Positions 17,339 through 24,918 of a stretch of 64,000 nt of DNA are shown here, piece after piece. Under the pieces are notes generated by a model. It was not told the DNA's origin. It saw nothing but the letters and a program-made list of their open reading frames with translations, and searched no databases. This stretch comes from Streptomyces physcomitrii. GTDB taxonomy: Bacteria; Actinomycetota; Actinomycetes; Streptomycetales; Streptomycetaceae. Position numbers and translations under genes: made by a program. Each line of letters starts with the position of its first letter. Position 1 is the stretch's first letter. The stretch is taken from positions 186,001 to 250,000 of the forward strand of contig NZ_JAAWWP010000011.1 of NCBI RefSeq assembly GCF_012273655.1, read 5' to 3'.

Positions 17339-17935
17339 TCAGGCGCCGCCCAGCTCCTTCTCGTACCAGTCCACGTCCCACCAGGCGCCGAACTTGCGGC
17401 CGACCTCGTGATAGGTGCCGAGGTGGCGGAAGCCGAAGCGCCGGTGCAGGCGCAGCGAGGCGGTGTTGCTGCCCTCGCCTCCGGCCGGCCGTGACGCGGA
17501 GGCGACCGCCGCGTACGCGCGGTGCACGTCCTCGCCCTCCAGGGCGGCGAACAGCGCCTCGTACAGGCGGCTTCCGATGCCGCGGCCGCCGGAGCCGGGG
17601 GCCAGGTAGACGCTCACCTCCACCGAGGTCGCGTAGGCGGGCCGGGAGCGGTAGGCACTCGATGTGGCGTAACCGAGAATGCGCGGCGCACCTTCGGGGC
17701 AGGCGATCGGTGCGCCGGACAGGGGTGCCGGGCCGGAGTCCTGGGCGACCAGGAGGCGGTGCGGGCCGTCCTGCGGGTGGGAGAGCAGCCAGTCGCGCCG
17801 CTCACCGGGGGTGAAGACCCGGGTGTCGAAGGTGACGGCGGTCTCCCGTACGTAGTGGTTGTAGATGTCGGTGAGCGTCGGCAGATCGGCCTCGACTCCC
17901 GCTCTGACCTGCACCTCTGAGGGGTTGAGTGCCAT
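17339..17935 (-). CDS. GNAT N-acetyltransferase, phosphinothricin-acetyltransferase-like
   Basis: 198 aa. Motifs VRAGVEADLPTLTDIYNHYVRETAVTFDT and APGSGGRGIGSRLYEAL (acetyl-CoA-binding Q/RxxGxG/A) are those of the Pat/Bar/YncA subfamily, which acetylates phosphinothricin or methionine sulfone/sulfoximine. The C-terminal RFGFRHLGTYHEVGRKFGAWWDVDWYEK is also typical. A Bar-like gene next to hrdD has been described in S. coelicolor, matching this position. ATG at 17935 is preceded by GGGAGGG. It is divergent from hrdD. Confidence 0.9.
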   Translation of the reverse strand: MALNPSEVQVRAGVEADLPTLTDIYNHYVRETAVTFDTRVFTPGERRDWLLSHPQDGPHRLLVAQDSGPAPLSGAPIACPEGAPRILGYATSSAYRSRPAYATSVEVSVYLAPGSGGRGIGSRLYEALFAALEGEDVHRAYAAVASASRPAGGEGSNTASLRLHRRFGFRHLGTYHEVGRKFGAWWDVDWYEKELGGA

Positions 17936-17995
17936 CGGCCCTCCCTTTCGGCCGCACAGGGTACTGCAAGATCATCAAATCGAGGGGGTGTCTGG

Positions 17996-18021
17996 GGAAT
18001 TCTGTCCTGATTCCAGTCGTT
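17996..18021 (+). promoter_or_regulatory. SigR-type promoter of hrdD
   Basis: GGAAT at 17996-18000, exactly 18 bp of spacer, then GTT at 18019-18021. This is a perfect match to the published thiol-stress sigma factor SigR consensus (GGAAT-N18-GTT). It lies about 45 bp before the hrdD start. SigR control of an hrdD promoter is established for S. coelicolor; conservation here is read directly from the sequence. Confidence 0.88.
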
Positions 18022-18064
18022 GTTTCCATCAGACAGCTGACCGCACCAGAGCAAGGGAGCACGC

Positions 18065-19093
18065 ATGGCAACCCGTGCCGTCGCCCGTCGTCAGACCACT
18101 GCCGGGACCTCGTCCCGGGCAGAGGCCGACACGGCACACAGTGTTCGCGCCGCAGGCGGCGAGATCGCCGACCGCGACCTGGTCGGCATGTACCTCGACG
18201 AGATCGCGCGGACCCCGCTGCTCGACGCCGCCAGAGAGGTCGAGCTGTCCCAGATCATCGAGGCGGGTGTCTTCGCGCAGCAGATACTCGACGGCGAGGT
18301 CGACGCCAAGAGCGCGGGCCGGGGCAAGAAGTCCGCCTCCCACGAGGAGCTCCAGGCGCTCGTCGCCGAGGGCGAGCGGGCCAAGGACGTCTTCATCCGC
18401 TCCAACCTCCGCCTGGTCGTCGCCGTCGCCCGGCGCTATCCCCGCAGCGGCCTGCCCCTGCTCGACCTGATCCAGGAGGGCAACGCCGGCCTGGTGCGTG
18501 CCGTCGAGAAGTTCGACTACCGCAAGGGCTTCAAATTCTCCACGTACGCGACCTGGTGGATCCGCCAGGCCATCACCCGCTCCATCGCGGACCAGTCGCG
18601 GACCATCCGGCTGCCCGTCCACCTGGTGGAGGAGCTGGGCCGGATCCGCAGGGTGCAGCGGGAGTTCAACCGCGAGCAGGGCCGGGAGCCGGAGCCCGCG
18701 GAGATCGCGGCGGAGCTGGGCTCCACGCCCGAGCGCGTCACCGATGTGCTCGACTGGGCGCGCGACCCGGTCTCGCTCAACATGTCCGTGGACGACGACG
18801 GCGAGACCCAGTTCGGCGACCTCCTGGAGGACACCTCCGCGGTCTCCCCGGAGACCTCCGTGATGACCCTGCTGCGCAGCGAGGAGCTGGACGACCTCAT
18901 CGGCCGGCTCGACCAGCGCACGGCGTCCATCATCAAGATGCGGTACGGAATCGAGGACGGCCGCGAGCGCACCCTCACCGAGGTCGGCAAGCAGCACGGC
19001 CTCACCCGGGAGCGCATCCGCCAGATCGAGAAGCACGCACTGCTCGAACTCAAGAAGCTGGCGCGCGACACCGGCTTCGACGCGGCGGCCTGA
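18065..19093 (+). CDS. hrdD: Principal-like RNA polymerase sigma factor HrdD
   Basis: 342-aa group 2 sigma-70. Region 1.2 is DLVGMYLDEIARTPLLD. Region 2 includes NLRLVVAVARRY, LDLIQEGNAGLVRAVEKFDY and KFSTYATWWIRQAI. Region 3 is followed by region 4 with RERTLTEVGKQHGLTRERIRQIEKHAL. The N-terminus (MATRAVARRQ) and the C-terminus (ARDTGFDAAA) match the HrdD paralogue rather than HrdA, HrdB or HrdC. ATG at 18065 follows AAGGGAG. HrdD is dispensable in S. coelicolor and contributes to stress-linked transcription. A SigR promoter lies directly upstream. Confidence 0.96.
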   Translation: MATRAVARRQTTAGTSSRAEADTAHSVRAAGGEIADRDLVGMYLDEIARTPLLDAAREVELSQIIEAGVFAQQILDGEVDAKSAGRGKKSASHEELQALVAEGERAKDVFIRSNLRLVVAVARRYPRSGLPLLDLIQEGNAGLVRAVEKFDYRKGFKFSTYATWWIRQAITRSIADQSRTIRLPVHLVEELGRIRRVQREFNREQGREPEPAEIAAELGSTPERVTDVLDWARDPVSLNMSVDDDGETQFGDLLEDTSAVSPETSVMTLLRSEELDDLIGRLDQRTASIIKMRYGIEDGRERTLTEVGKQHGLTRERIRQIEKHALLELKKLARDTGFDAAA

Positions 19094-19120
19094 CCGCCCC
19101 CGGCGGCCGCCACCACAGAC

Positions 19121-19159
19121 GAGCCCCGGCGCCTACTCCCCCCCCAGGCGTCGGGGCTC
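19121..19159 (+). terminator. hrdD terminator hairpin
   Basis: Inverted repeat of 14-bp arms (19121-19134 and 19146-19159, one G-T pair) with a C-rich loop, beginning 27 bases after the hrdD stop. There is no long T-run, as is common in Streptomyces. It may also serve the convergent DUF6227 gene. Confidence 0.8.
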
Positions 19160-19195
19160 CCTCCTGCCCCGGTCCGTCCCGGGGCGGCCGGGAGT

Positions 19196-19972
19196 TCAGC
19201 GCACCCGGGAGGCGCGGCGCCGCATGGCCTCGGCCGCGGCGCGGGCGCTGAGGTAGACCTCGCACATATGGCGGCCGTCCTCGGTCGCGGTGTGCTCGAC
19301 CTCCCAGAGGCTGACCTCGCTGCCGTCGCACAGCAGGAAGGCGTGCTCGTAGAGCGAGAAGCTGCGCCCCGCCTTCTCGTTGGCGGGCAGGGACCGGCCG
19401 AAGCTCTGGGTGATCCGGTGGCCGCAGGCCATGCTCAGCAGCCGGGCGGTGGCGGGCCCGGGGCGGTCCTGGTTCTCCGCGCGGCGCAGTAAGCGGCGCG
19501 CGTGGTCGGGGGAGTTGTCCAGCGCGTACGTCGGCCGGGGCCCCGGGATCGCGGGCAGGGCGCCCTCGGGCTGCGGCAGTTCGAAGTACGGCATGCCCGG
19601 AGTCGGCACCAGCCGGGCCTGGGCCGTCCGCCACTCCTCGGGATCGGTGTACAGCTCGCAGTGCGCGGAGCCGCCGAGGACGCCCGGCGGCAGGGTGTGG
19701 TGGCTCAGCTCCCACAGCGTCAGGGTGCCGCCGTCGGCGAGCAGCCAGGTGTGCCGGTAGGTCTCGTGGTGCAGGCTCGCGCTGTGGTACGCGGACTGCA
19801 GCGCGCTGTCGTGGGCGAGCGCACCCTCGACGCTGCGCACGGTCTCCTCGGGCAGTTCGAAGGAGTTCAGGGCGCGCGCGAGCAGTCGCGCCAACTGCTC
19901 CTGCGGAGTGCAGGGACTGGGCGCCTGGGGTGGTTCGTCCGCTGCCTCATCGGGCCCGTACGGAACGCTCAA
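19196..19972 (-). CDS. DUF6227-type conserved Streptomyces protein
   Basis: 258 aa with no signal peptide or TM segment. It contains two similar modules (about 28-105 and 150-245), each with an SxHHET/LYEHAFLL-type element followed by DGGTLTLWELSH or DGSEVSLWEVEH, then a Cys-x-(L/V)Y strand. This suggests internal duplication. I recognise it as the DUF6227 family found beside hrdD in streptomycetes; function unknown. TTG at 19972 is chosen because GGGAGA lies seven bases upstream. It is downstream of, and codirectional with, the L,D-transpeptidase gene, with a terminator in between. Confidence 0.8.
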   Translation of the reverse strand: MSVPYGPDEAADEPPQAPSPCTPQEQLARLLARALNSFELPEETVRSVEGALAHDSALQSAYHSASLHHETYRHTWLLADGGTLTLWELSHHTLPPGVLGGSAHCELYTDPEEWRTAQARLVPTPGMPYFELPQPEGALPAIPGPRPTYALDNSPDHARRLLRRAENQDRPGPATARLLSMACGHRITQSFGRSLPANEKAGRSFSLYEHAFLLCDGSEVSLWEVEHTATEDGRHMCEVYLSARAAAEAMRRRASRVR

Positions 19973-20073
19973 GGTCTCTCCCGGCGTTGCTGCATGTCAC
20001 CTCGTGGGTGCATACCGTAGCCCCTCGAAAGGCGCCGTGCCAGGGCTGTGGGAAAAGAACAGCCACCGGCGAA

Positions 20074-20121
20074 AAACCGCCGCCCCGCCCGCCCCGCCTC
20101 AGCGGGCCGAACGGGGCGGGC
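20074..20121 (-). terminator. Terminator downstream of L,D-transpeptidase gene
   Basis: On the minus strand a 10-bp perfect G+C stem (20112-20121 with 20087-20096, 15-base loop) is followed by GGCGGTTTTT, a good intrinsic terminator. Confidence 0.85.
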
Positions 20122-20155
20122 GCACCTTCCTGAACAGGCGGTTCGCCGGGGCGGC

Positions 20156-21457
20156 TCAGTCGGTGGCGCTGCCCGCCACCCACTCGCTCCAGCTCATGTT
20201 CCAGCCGTTGAGGCCGTTGTCGGGGGCCACGGTCTTGTCCGGGGAGTTCCGCACCGTCACCACGTCGCCGACGAGCGACTGGTCGAAGAACCACTTGCCG
20301 TCCGTCGCCGCGCCGCCGCCCCGCGCGTCCCGCAGCCCCACGCAGCCGTGGCTGGTGCCCTGGCTGCCGAACGGTGGATTCCCCTGGTTGTACCAGTAGT
20401 TGCCGTGGATGAAGGTGCCGCTCGTCGACAGGCGCATCGCGTGCGGCACATCCGGGATGTCGTACTCCCCGCCGAAGCCCACCGAGGAGCCGTCCATCCG
20501 CGTCTTCTCGAACTTCTCCGCTATCACCATCTGGCCGTTGTACGTGGGGTTCTGGGCGCTGCCCGAGGAGATCGGCACCTTCTTCAGGACCTGGCCGTCC
20601 CGTACCACCGTCATGGTCTGGGTCTTCACGTCGACCGTGGAGACCTGCGAGCGCCCGATGGTGAAGGTGACCGTCTTGTCCTGCACGCCGTACAGGCCGT
20701 TCGCGCCCTTCACGCCGTCCAGGCCGATGCGCATCGTCACCTTGGAGCCGGACTTCCAGAACTTCTCCGGCCGGAAGTCGAGGCGCTGGGAGCCGAACCA
20801 GTGGCCCACCACCTTCTGCCCGCTGCTGGCGGTGACCGTGATGTGCTTCTGCACGTCCGCGCGTTCGGTGATCGCCTTGTCGAAGGTGAAGGAGACCGGC
20901 ATGCCCACGCCGACCTTCGCCCCGCCGTCCGGGGTGAAGCTGCCGATGAAGCTGTTCGCCGAGGACACCGTGGTGAAGATCGCGTTGGCGGCGGCGGGTT
21001 CGCCGTCGGAGCCCTTCGCGTTCGCGGAGATCTTGTACTTGGTGCCCCGCTCCAACTGCTCGGCGGGCTTCCAGGCGGCGCCGTCCCCGGTGATCCTGCC
21101 CGGCACCTCGGTACCCCCGGCCACCTCGGTCATGGTGACCTCGGTCAGCTTGCCGGCCTCGACCTCGACCCCGGTCGCGTTGATGGAGGCGCCCGTCGAA
21201 CCGTCCTTCGCCGAGATGGTGATCCGCGCGTGCCCGGACTCCTCGCCGCCCTTGCCGTTGTCGCCCTTCGCGTCGCCCTCGCAGGCGGTCAGCGCGAGGG
21301 CCCCGGCCGCGAGCACGGCGCAGGCCGCCATGGAGCGGCGCGCGGCACGCCCCCGGCGTCCGGACCCGGCGGCGCGCGCACCGCGGTCCAGGGGGGTCGG
21401 GGTCTGCGGTCGACCGCTGCTGTCCGGCGTGATCACGGGTGGCTCCCTGTGGTTCAT
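20156..21457 (-). CDS. L,D-transpeptidase lipoprotein (Ig-like domains + YkuD)
   Basis: 433 aa. The lipobox LAAGALALTAC at about residues 53-63 predicts a lipid-anchored extracytoplasmic protein. Two Ig-like domains follow (about 80-290), as in mycobacterial LdtMt2. The YkuD catalytic domain has HGNYWYNQGNPPFG and SHGCVGLRDA with the nucleophile Cys. The enzyme makes 3-3 peptidoglycan crosslinks. I chose ATG 21457 (MNHREPPVI) over a GTG six codons upstream because GGGGAG lies in the right region. The C-terminal Trp-rich tail (NGWNMSWSEW) caps the active-site domain in this family. Confidence 0.93.
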   Translation of the reverse strand: MNHREPPVITPDSSGRPQTPTPLDRGARAAGSGRRGRAARRSMAACAVLAAGALALTACEGDAKGDNGKGGEESGHARITISAKDGSTGASINATGVEVEAGKLTEVTMTEVAGGTEVPGRITGDGAAWKPAEQLERGTKYKISANAKGSDGEPAAANAIFTTVSSANSFIGSFTPDGGAKVGVGMPVSFTFDKAITERADVQKHITVTASSGQKVVGHWFGSQRLDFRPEKFWKSGSKVTMRIGLDGVKGANGLYGVQDKTVTFTIGRSQVSTVDVKTQTMTVVRDGQVLKKVPISSGSAQNPTYNGQMVIAEKFEKTRMDGSSVGFGGEYDIPDVPHAMRLSTSGTFIHGNYWYNQGNPPFGSQGTSHGCVGLRDARGGGAATDGKWFFDQSLVGDVVTVRNSPDKTVAPDNGLNGWNMSWSEWVAGSATD

Positions 21458-21858
21458 GAGGCGCGTGCTCCCCACCGGGTACGCGCCTTCGGCGTCCCTG
21501 TGAGTTGTACGCGTGTCTGCTGTCCGAGTCGCTCCGCTGCGGGTCCGCGCGCTCGCGCGTTCCCCCGTGTGGCTTCGCTGCCCAGCCTTCTGTTCGATAG
21601 GAGCCCGAAGACCGCCGAAAGGTTCCGTCCGGAATCGACCCGTACGTCACAGCCCTGTGACAGGTGTCGCGAGCACGTGACGAGGTGGGGGCTGGGGCGG
21701 GTCCGGGCCCGGGGCGGCAGTGAGTTCGGACGCGGTCGGCGGTGGCTGCGGGCCCGGGGCGGCGAGGAGTCCGGGCGCGGGCCGGGCGGGGCGCCCGGGT
21801 GCGCGGTGGGGCGGGGCGGTCGGGAGTTCCGCGGCTTCTCGTCGCGGGAGACGGGGAG
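21458..21858. other. Intergenic region upstream of the L,D-transpeptidase gene
   Basis: About 400 bp between two minus-strand genes. It contains an imperfect direct repeat of GGGCCCGGGGCGGC (about 21706 and 21750) and should hold the L,D-transpeptidase promoter. I could not fit a confident SigE-type promoter to it. No gene is seen. Confidence 0.45.
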
Positions 21859-22950
21859 TCAGCGGCCGGCGCCGTACAACTCGCCGTAGGAGAGGTAGCT
21901 TCCCGCGGAGGTCTCGACCGACTCGGCGGTGCGCAGGGCGTGCACGATCGCGCGCGTCACCATGTCCGCCCCCGCGGCGAGGACTTCGTTGAGCGCCAGC
22001 GGATCCTCCTCCGCCAAGGGCCGGGCACCCGTCGCCAGGGCGAAGACCGTGTCGCCGTCGTTGAGCAGATGCACGGGACGCACGGCCCGCGCGATGCCGT
22101 CATGCGCGGTGCCGGCCACCTTCTGCGCCTGCGCGCGGCTCAGCCGGGCGTCCGTGGCGACCACGGCGAGCGTGGTGTTCAGCGGGGGAGTGCTGTTCCG
22201 GGCGGCGGCCTCGGCCAGCCTGTGCCGCGCCGCCTCGTGCACCTCGCCGGGCGGCGGGCTCACCCGGCCCTGGAAGAACTCCCCGTACAGCACCCCGGTT
22301 TCCGGATCGAGCGCCGAGCCCGCGGCGTTCGCCACCACCAGCGCCGCCACCGTGGCCCCGCTCGGCAGTACGCAACTGGCCGTACCGACACCGCCCTTGA
22401 GCTGTCCCACCACCGCGCCGGTACCCGCGCCCACCGCACCCGCCGCCACCGGTGCGCCCGGCGCGGAGGCCGCGGCCGCCTCCACCGCGGCCCGGCCGGT
22501 CGCGGCGTCCGGACGGGCCCGGAAGTCGCCGCCCCGGCCCAGGTCGAAGACGCAGGCCGCCGGGACCACGGGGACGACGTGCGCCGGATCGGGGCCCACC
22601 CGGACGCCCCGGTGCTGCTCCTCCAGCCAGGCCAGCACGCCGCTCGCCGCGTCGAGGCCGTACGCGCTGCCGCCGGTGAGGACCACGGCGTCGATGCGCT
22701 GCACGACATTGCGGGGGTCGAGGGCGTCGGTCTCCTTGGTGCCGGGACCGCCGCCGCGGACGTCGACCGCCGCGGTCATTCCGCCCTGGGGGGCGAGGAC
22801 GACGGTGGTGCCGGTGAGAGCCGAGGCGCCGCGCAGGGTCGCGTGGCCCACCCGCAGGCCCGGCACGTCGGTCAGGGCGTCGGCGGGGCGGGGCGCGGTG
22901 CCCCGGGGGAGGGGCTGCCGGGGTCCGGAGGGCTGGGGGGCTCCTGTCAT
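21859..22950 (-). CDS. P1-family (DmpA/NylC-type) peptidase, self-processing
   Basis: 363 aa. LTDVPGLRVGHATL at the N-terminus, DAVVLTGGSAYGLDAASGV and NTTLAVVATDARLSRAQA near residue 265 are family P1 signatures. The last contains the Thr/Ser expected to become the nucleophile after autocleavage. Relatives include L-aminopeptidase DmpA, beta-aminopeptidases and nylon-oligomer hydrolase. The substrate cannot be told from sequence. ATG at 22950. A small conserved ORF lies divergent. Confidence 0.88.
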   Translation of the reverse strand: MTGAPQPSGPRQPLPRGTAPRPADALTDVPGLRVGHATLRGASALTGTTVVLAPQGGMTAAVDVRGGGPGTKETDALDPRNVVQRIDAVVLTGGSAYGLDAASGVLAWLEEQHRGVRVGPDPAHVVPVVPAACVFDLGRGGDFRARPDAATGRAAVEAAAASAPGAPVAAGAVGAGTGAVVGQLKGGVGTASCVLPSGATVAALVVANAAGSALDPETGVLYGEFFQGRVSPPPGEVHEAARHRLAEAAARNSTPPLNTTLAVVATDARLSRAQAQKVAGTAHDGIARAVRPVHLLNDGDTVFALATGARPLAEEDPLALNEVLAAGADMVTRAIVHALRTAESVETSAGSYLSYGELYGAGR

Positions 22951-23029
22951 GGGGCATGGGTATCACGCGGGCCGGCGGCGGCAGGGCGCTGACGGCCGTG
23001 CGGGGGCGGACCGGACGTACCCTGGAGGC

Positions 23030-23209
23030 ATGAGTGCCGCCCCCGCCCCCGAACCGCGTGATCCGCAGGACGCGCTGGTCTTCGACGATCCGCTGACCCG
23101 GCAGTCCTCGGACGATACGGACCAGGGGTGGGGCGAGCGGCCCTCGGGCGGCGGCAGCGCCGCCGATCTGGCCCGCTTCCTCGACGAGAAGCCGCCGCAC
23201 CACCTCTGA
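23030..23209 (+). CDS. Small acidic conserved protein (59 aa)
   Basis: 59 aa, acidic and Pro/Ala/Asp-rich: residues DALVFDDPLTRQSSDDTDQGWGERPSGG then AADLARFLDEKPPHHL. I recognise it as a small protein common in Streptomyces, typically next to P1-peptidase or MscL genes; function unknown. The ATG is only one base after a GGAGG, too close for a normal Shine-Dalgarno, so initiation may be leaderless. Codon use (G/C third positions) supports coding. Confidence 0.72.
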   Translation: MSAAPAPEPRDPQDALVFDDPLTRQSSDDTDQGWGERPSGGGSAADLARFLDEKPPHHL

Positions 23210-23259
23210 GGGGGCATCCCTCCCGAGGGGCGCGGGACTTCGCGCCGGGGAGGTTCGCG

Positions 23260-23781
23260 TCAGACCGGGTTGGTACCGGGCCCAGGGTTCGGGCCGGGCG
23301 GAGTGGAGCCGGGAGCCGTGCCGCCCTCGCCGCGTTGGGCGACCAGCGCGTCGCGGATCTCCTTGAGCACCTCCAGCTCGCTGACCTCCAGGGTCTCCTG
23401 GATGCCTTCCTTCTCCGCCTTGCGGGCCGCCTGCCGGGCCAGGTACTTCGCCATCGGCATGACCATCAGGAAGTAGACGACGGCCGCGGTGATCACGAAG
23501 CTCAGCGTGGAGCTGAGGACGGATCCCCAGAGGATCTGGATGCCGTCGACCGTCCCGTCCTTGCGGGTCTCGCAGGAGCCCTTGAGGCAGGAGCTGTACT
23601 TCTCCAGGTCCGAGGTGCCGAAGGCACCGACCAGCGGGTTGATGACACCCTTCACCACGGCGTTCACGATGTTGGTGAACGCGGCGCCGATGACGACCGC
23701 CACCGCGAGGTCGATGACATTCCCGCGCATCAGGAAGGCCTTGAAGCCCTCCCAGACGCCCGGCCCGTTGTTCTGACTCAC
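23260..23781 (-). CDS. mscL: Large-conductance mechanosensitive channel MscL
   Basis: 173 aa. The N-terminal amphipathic helix and TM1 (WEGFKAFLMRGNVIDLAVAVVIGAAF) and TM2 (FVITAAVVYFLMVMPMAK) are diagnostic of the pentameric channel that opens on hypo-osmotic shock. The periplasmic loop carries two Cys (SCLKGSCE), which could form a disulfide. The C-terminal helix bundle is followed by a Pro/Gly tail. GTG at 23781. The 177 bp upstream holds three near-repeats of TCTGCTG (about 23793-23835). Confidence 0.95.
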   Translation of the reverse strand: MSQNNGPGVWEGFKAFLMRGNVIDLAVAVVIGAAFTNIVNAVVKGVINPLVGAFGTSDLEKYSSCLKGSCETRKDGTVDGIQILWGSVLSSTLSFVITAAVVYFLMVMPMAKYLARQAARKAEKEGIQETLEVSELEVLKEIRDALVAQRGEGGTAPGSTPPGPNPGPGTNPV

Positions 23782-23958
23782 TTCGGGGCCCTTCTTCTGC
23801 TGTGTGCGCTTCTGCTGAGTACGAATCTGCTGTGTCCGGGTGGGGACAAGCGGAACGGCAACTTACGCGGGCGCTCCGCCAACCGGACCAATGTGCACCT
23901 CTGGATAACACGAGAGGGTGGCTTTGCGGCAAACTTCCTCCCTCATGGTTGACACGTG

Positions 23959-24705
23959 TCACCACAGGGTCACGGCCAGTTCCGAACGCGTCCCGGCGCC
24001 CGCCAGCCGGACCGCCGTTCGCCGCGGCACAGACAGCACCACCAGGGCGCCCCCGGCCTCCTCGGCGCCCGCCGCATCGCTACCGGACGCGCCGCCCGGG
24101 TCCCGCCAGACCCGGGCCCCGGAGACGAGCACCCGCGCCTCGCCCTCCCGGTCCGCGGCGATGACGTCGACCCGGTCACCGCGCCGCAGCAGCCGCACCG
24201 TCTCCGGATCGCCCAGGCGCACCGGCACCCGGACGTACTCACCGCCCGGATGATCCCGTCCGGGCGGCTGCCCGCGCCCCCGCCCGGCCCCGCCGCCCGA
24301 GCCCGTACGCGGGGCCGCGCCGCCCCCACTTCCAGTCACCGGAGCGCCCCGCCCCTCGCCGGAACTTCCCCCCGAACTGCCCTGCAAGGAGCGGCTGTTG
24401 GCCACCAGAGCCGCCGCGGCCAGGGCGAGCCCCGCCGCCAGTGCCGTCCTGCGCTTCTGCCGCACCGGACCGGGGACCCGGAGCCTCCCGCCGCGAACCC
24501 GCAGCGGGGCGAACGGCGGCACCGCACTGGTGGACGGCACGGCACCGGACGCGGGCGCGCTGCCGTACGCCGACGAACGCGTCGAAGAGCACGTCGAAGA
24601 GTGCGGGATACCCGAGGAAGAGGGAGAGGAAGGGGACGAGGGAGAGGGGACAAGAGGGGCGGAAGGAGAAGGGGAGGGAGCAGAAGAGGGGAAGAACGCG
24701 GACAT
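23959..24705 (-). CDS. SAF-domain (RcpC/CpaB-like) membrane-anchored protein
   Basis: 248 aa. The N-terminal 60 residues are Ser/Pro low-complexity. One TM helix follows after Arg/Lys (RRTALAAGLALAAAALVANS), then a Gly/Ser linker. The C-terminal SAF/RcpC-like beta-clip has VRVPVRLGDPETVRLLRRGDRVDVI and ALVVLSVPRRTAVRLAGA. In other bacteria CpaB/RcpC helps assemble Flp pili; streptomycete homologues usually stand alone, as here. ATG at 24705 was chosen over a frame open to 24747. Confidence 0.78.
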   Translation of the reverse strand: MSAFFPSSAPSPSPSAPLVPSPSSPSSPSSSGIPHSSTCSSTRSSAYGSAPASGAVPSTSAVPPFAPLRVRGGRLRVPGPVRQKRRTALAAGLALAAAALVANSRSLQGSSGGSSGEGRGAPVTGSGGGAAPRTGSGGGAGRGRGQPPGRDHPGGEYVRVPVRLGDPETVRLLRRGDRVDVIAADREGEARVLVSGARVWRDPGGASGSDAAGAEEAGGALVVLSVPRRTAVRLAGAGTRSELAVTLW

Positions 24706-24779
24706 GGGGAACCACCGCTCGCGGGAAGGGATTGCCTGGGTCCCCACCTTGCGGCAGATCGCCCGAACCCGCTGAGCCC

Positions 24780-24806
24780 TGTGGACAACTCCGCGGATGT
24801 GGACAA
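24780..24806. promoter_or_regulatory. Pair of consensus DnaA boxes
   Basis: TGTGGACAA occurs at 24780-24788 and again at 24798-24806, in the same orientation, 18 bp apart. This is the reverse complement of the strict DnaA box TTGTCCACA preferred by Streptomyces DnaA. No origin-type box array or dnaA/dnaN gene is nearby, so it is not oriC. It could be a DnaA titration or regulatory site upstream of the SAF-domain gene. Confidence 0.55.
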
Positions 24807-24843
24807 CTCCCTCACCCGAAGGGGCAGTTCCGCCACCCTCTTC

Positions 24844-24889
24844 TCAAGGCCTCAAGGCCTCAAGGCCTCAAGGCCTCAAGGCCTCAAGG
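24844..24889. repeat. Tandem octamer repeat (TCAAGGCC)5
   Basis: Five perfect head-to-tail copies of an 8-bp unit from 24844 to 24883, then a sixth partial copy. Two degenerate TCAAGGCA copies follow at about 24900-24925, up to the stop of the phosphorylase gene. It lies between genes, downstream of the phosphorylase and upstream of the SAF gene, and should be prone to slippage. Confidence 0.9.
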
Positions 24890-24918
24890 GCGTCGTCCCC
24901 TCAAGGCACCGCGCCCCC

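Noticed and set aside
21480-21660. SigE-type ECF promoter for the L,D-transpeptidase gene
   Set aside because: A GGAAC element is present on the minus strand, but no -10 lies at the required distance.
24844-24889. CRISPR or REP element
   Set aside because: An 8-bp head-to-tail repeat without spacers or dyad symmetry is a simple tandem repeat.
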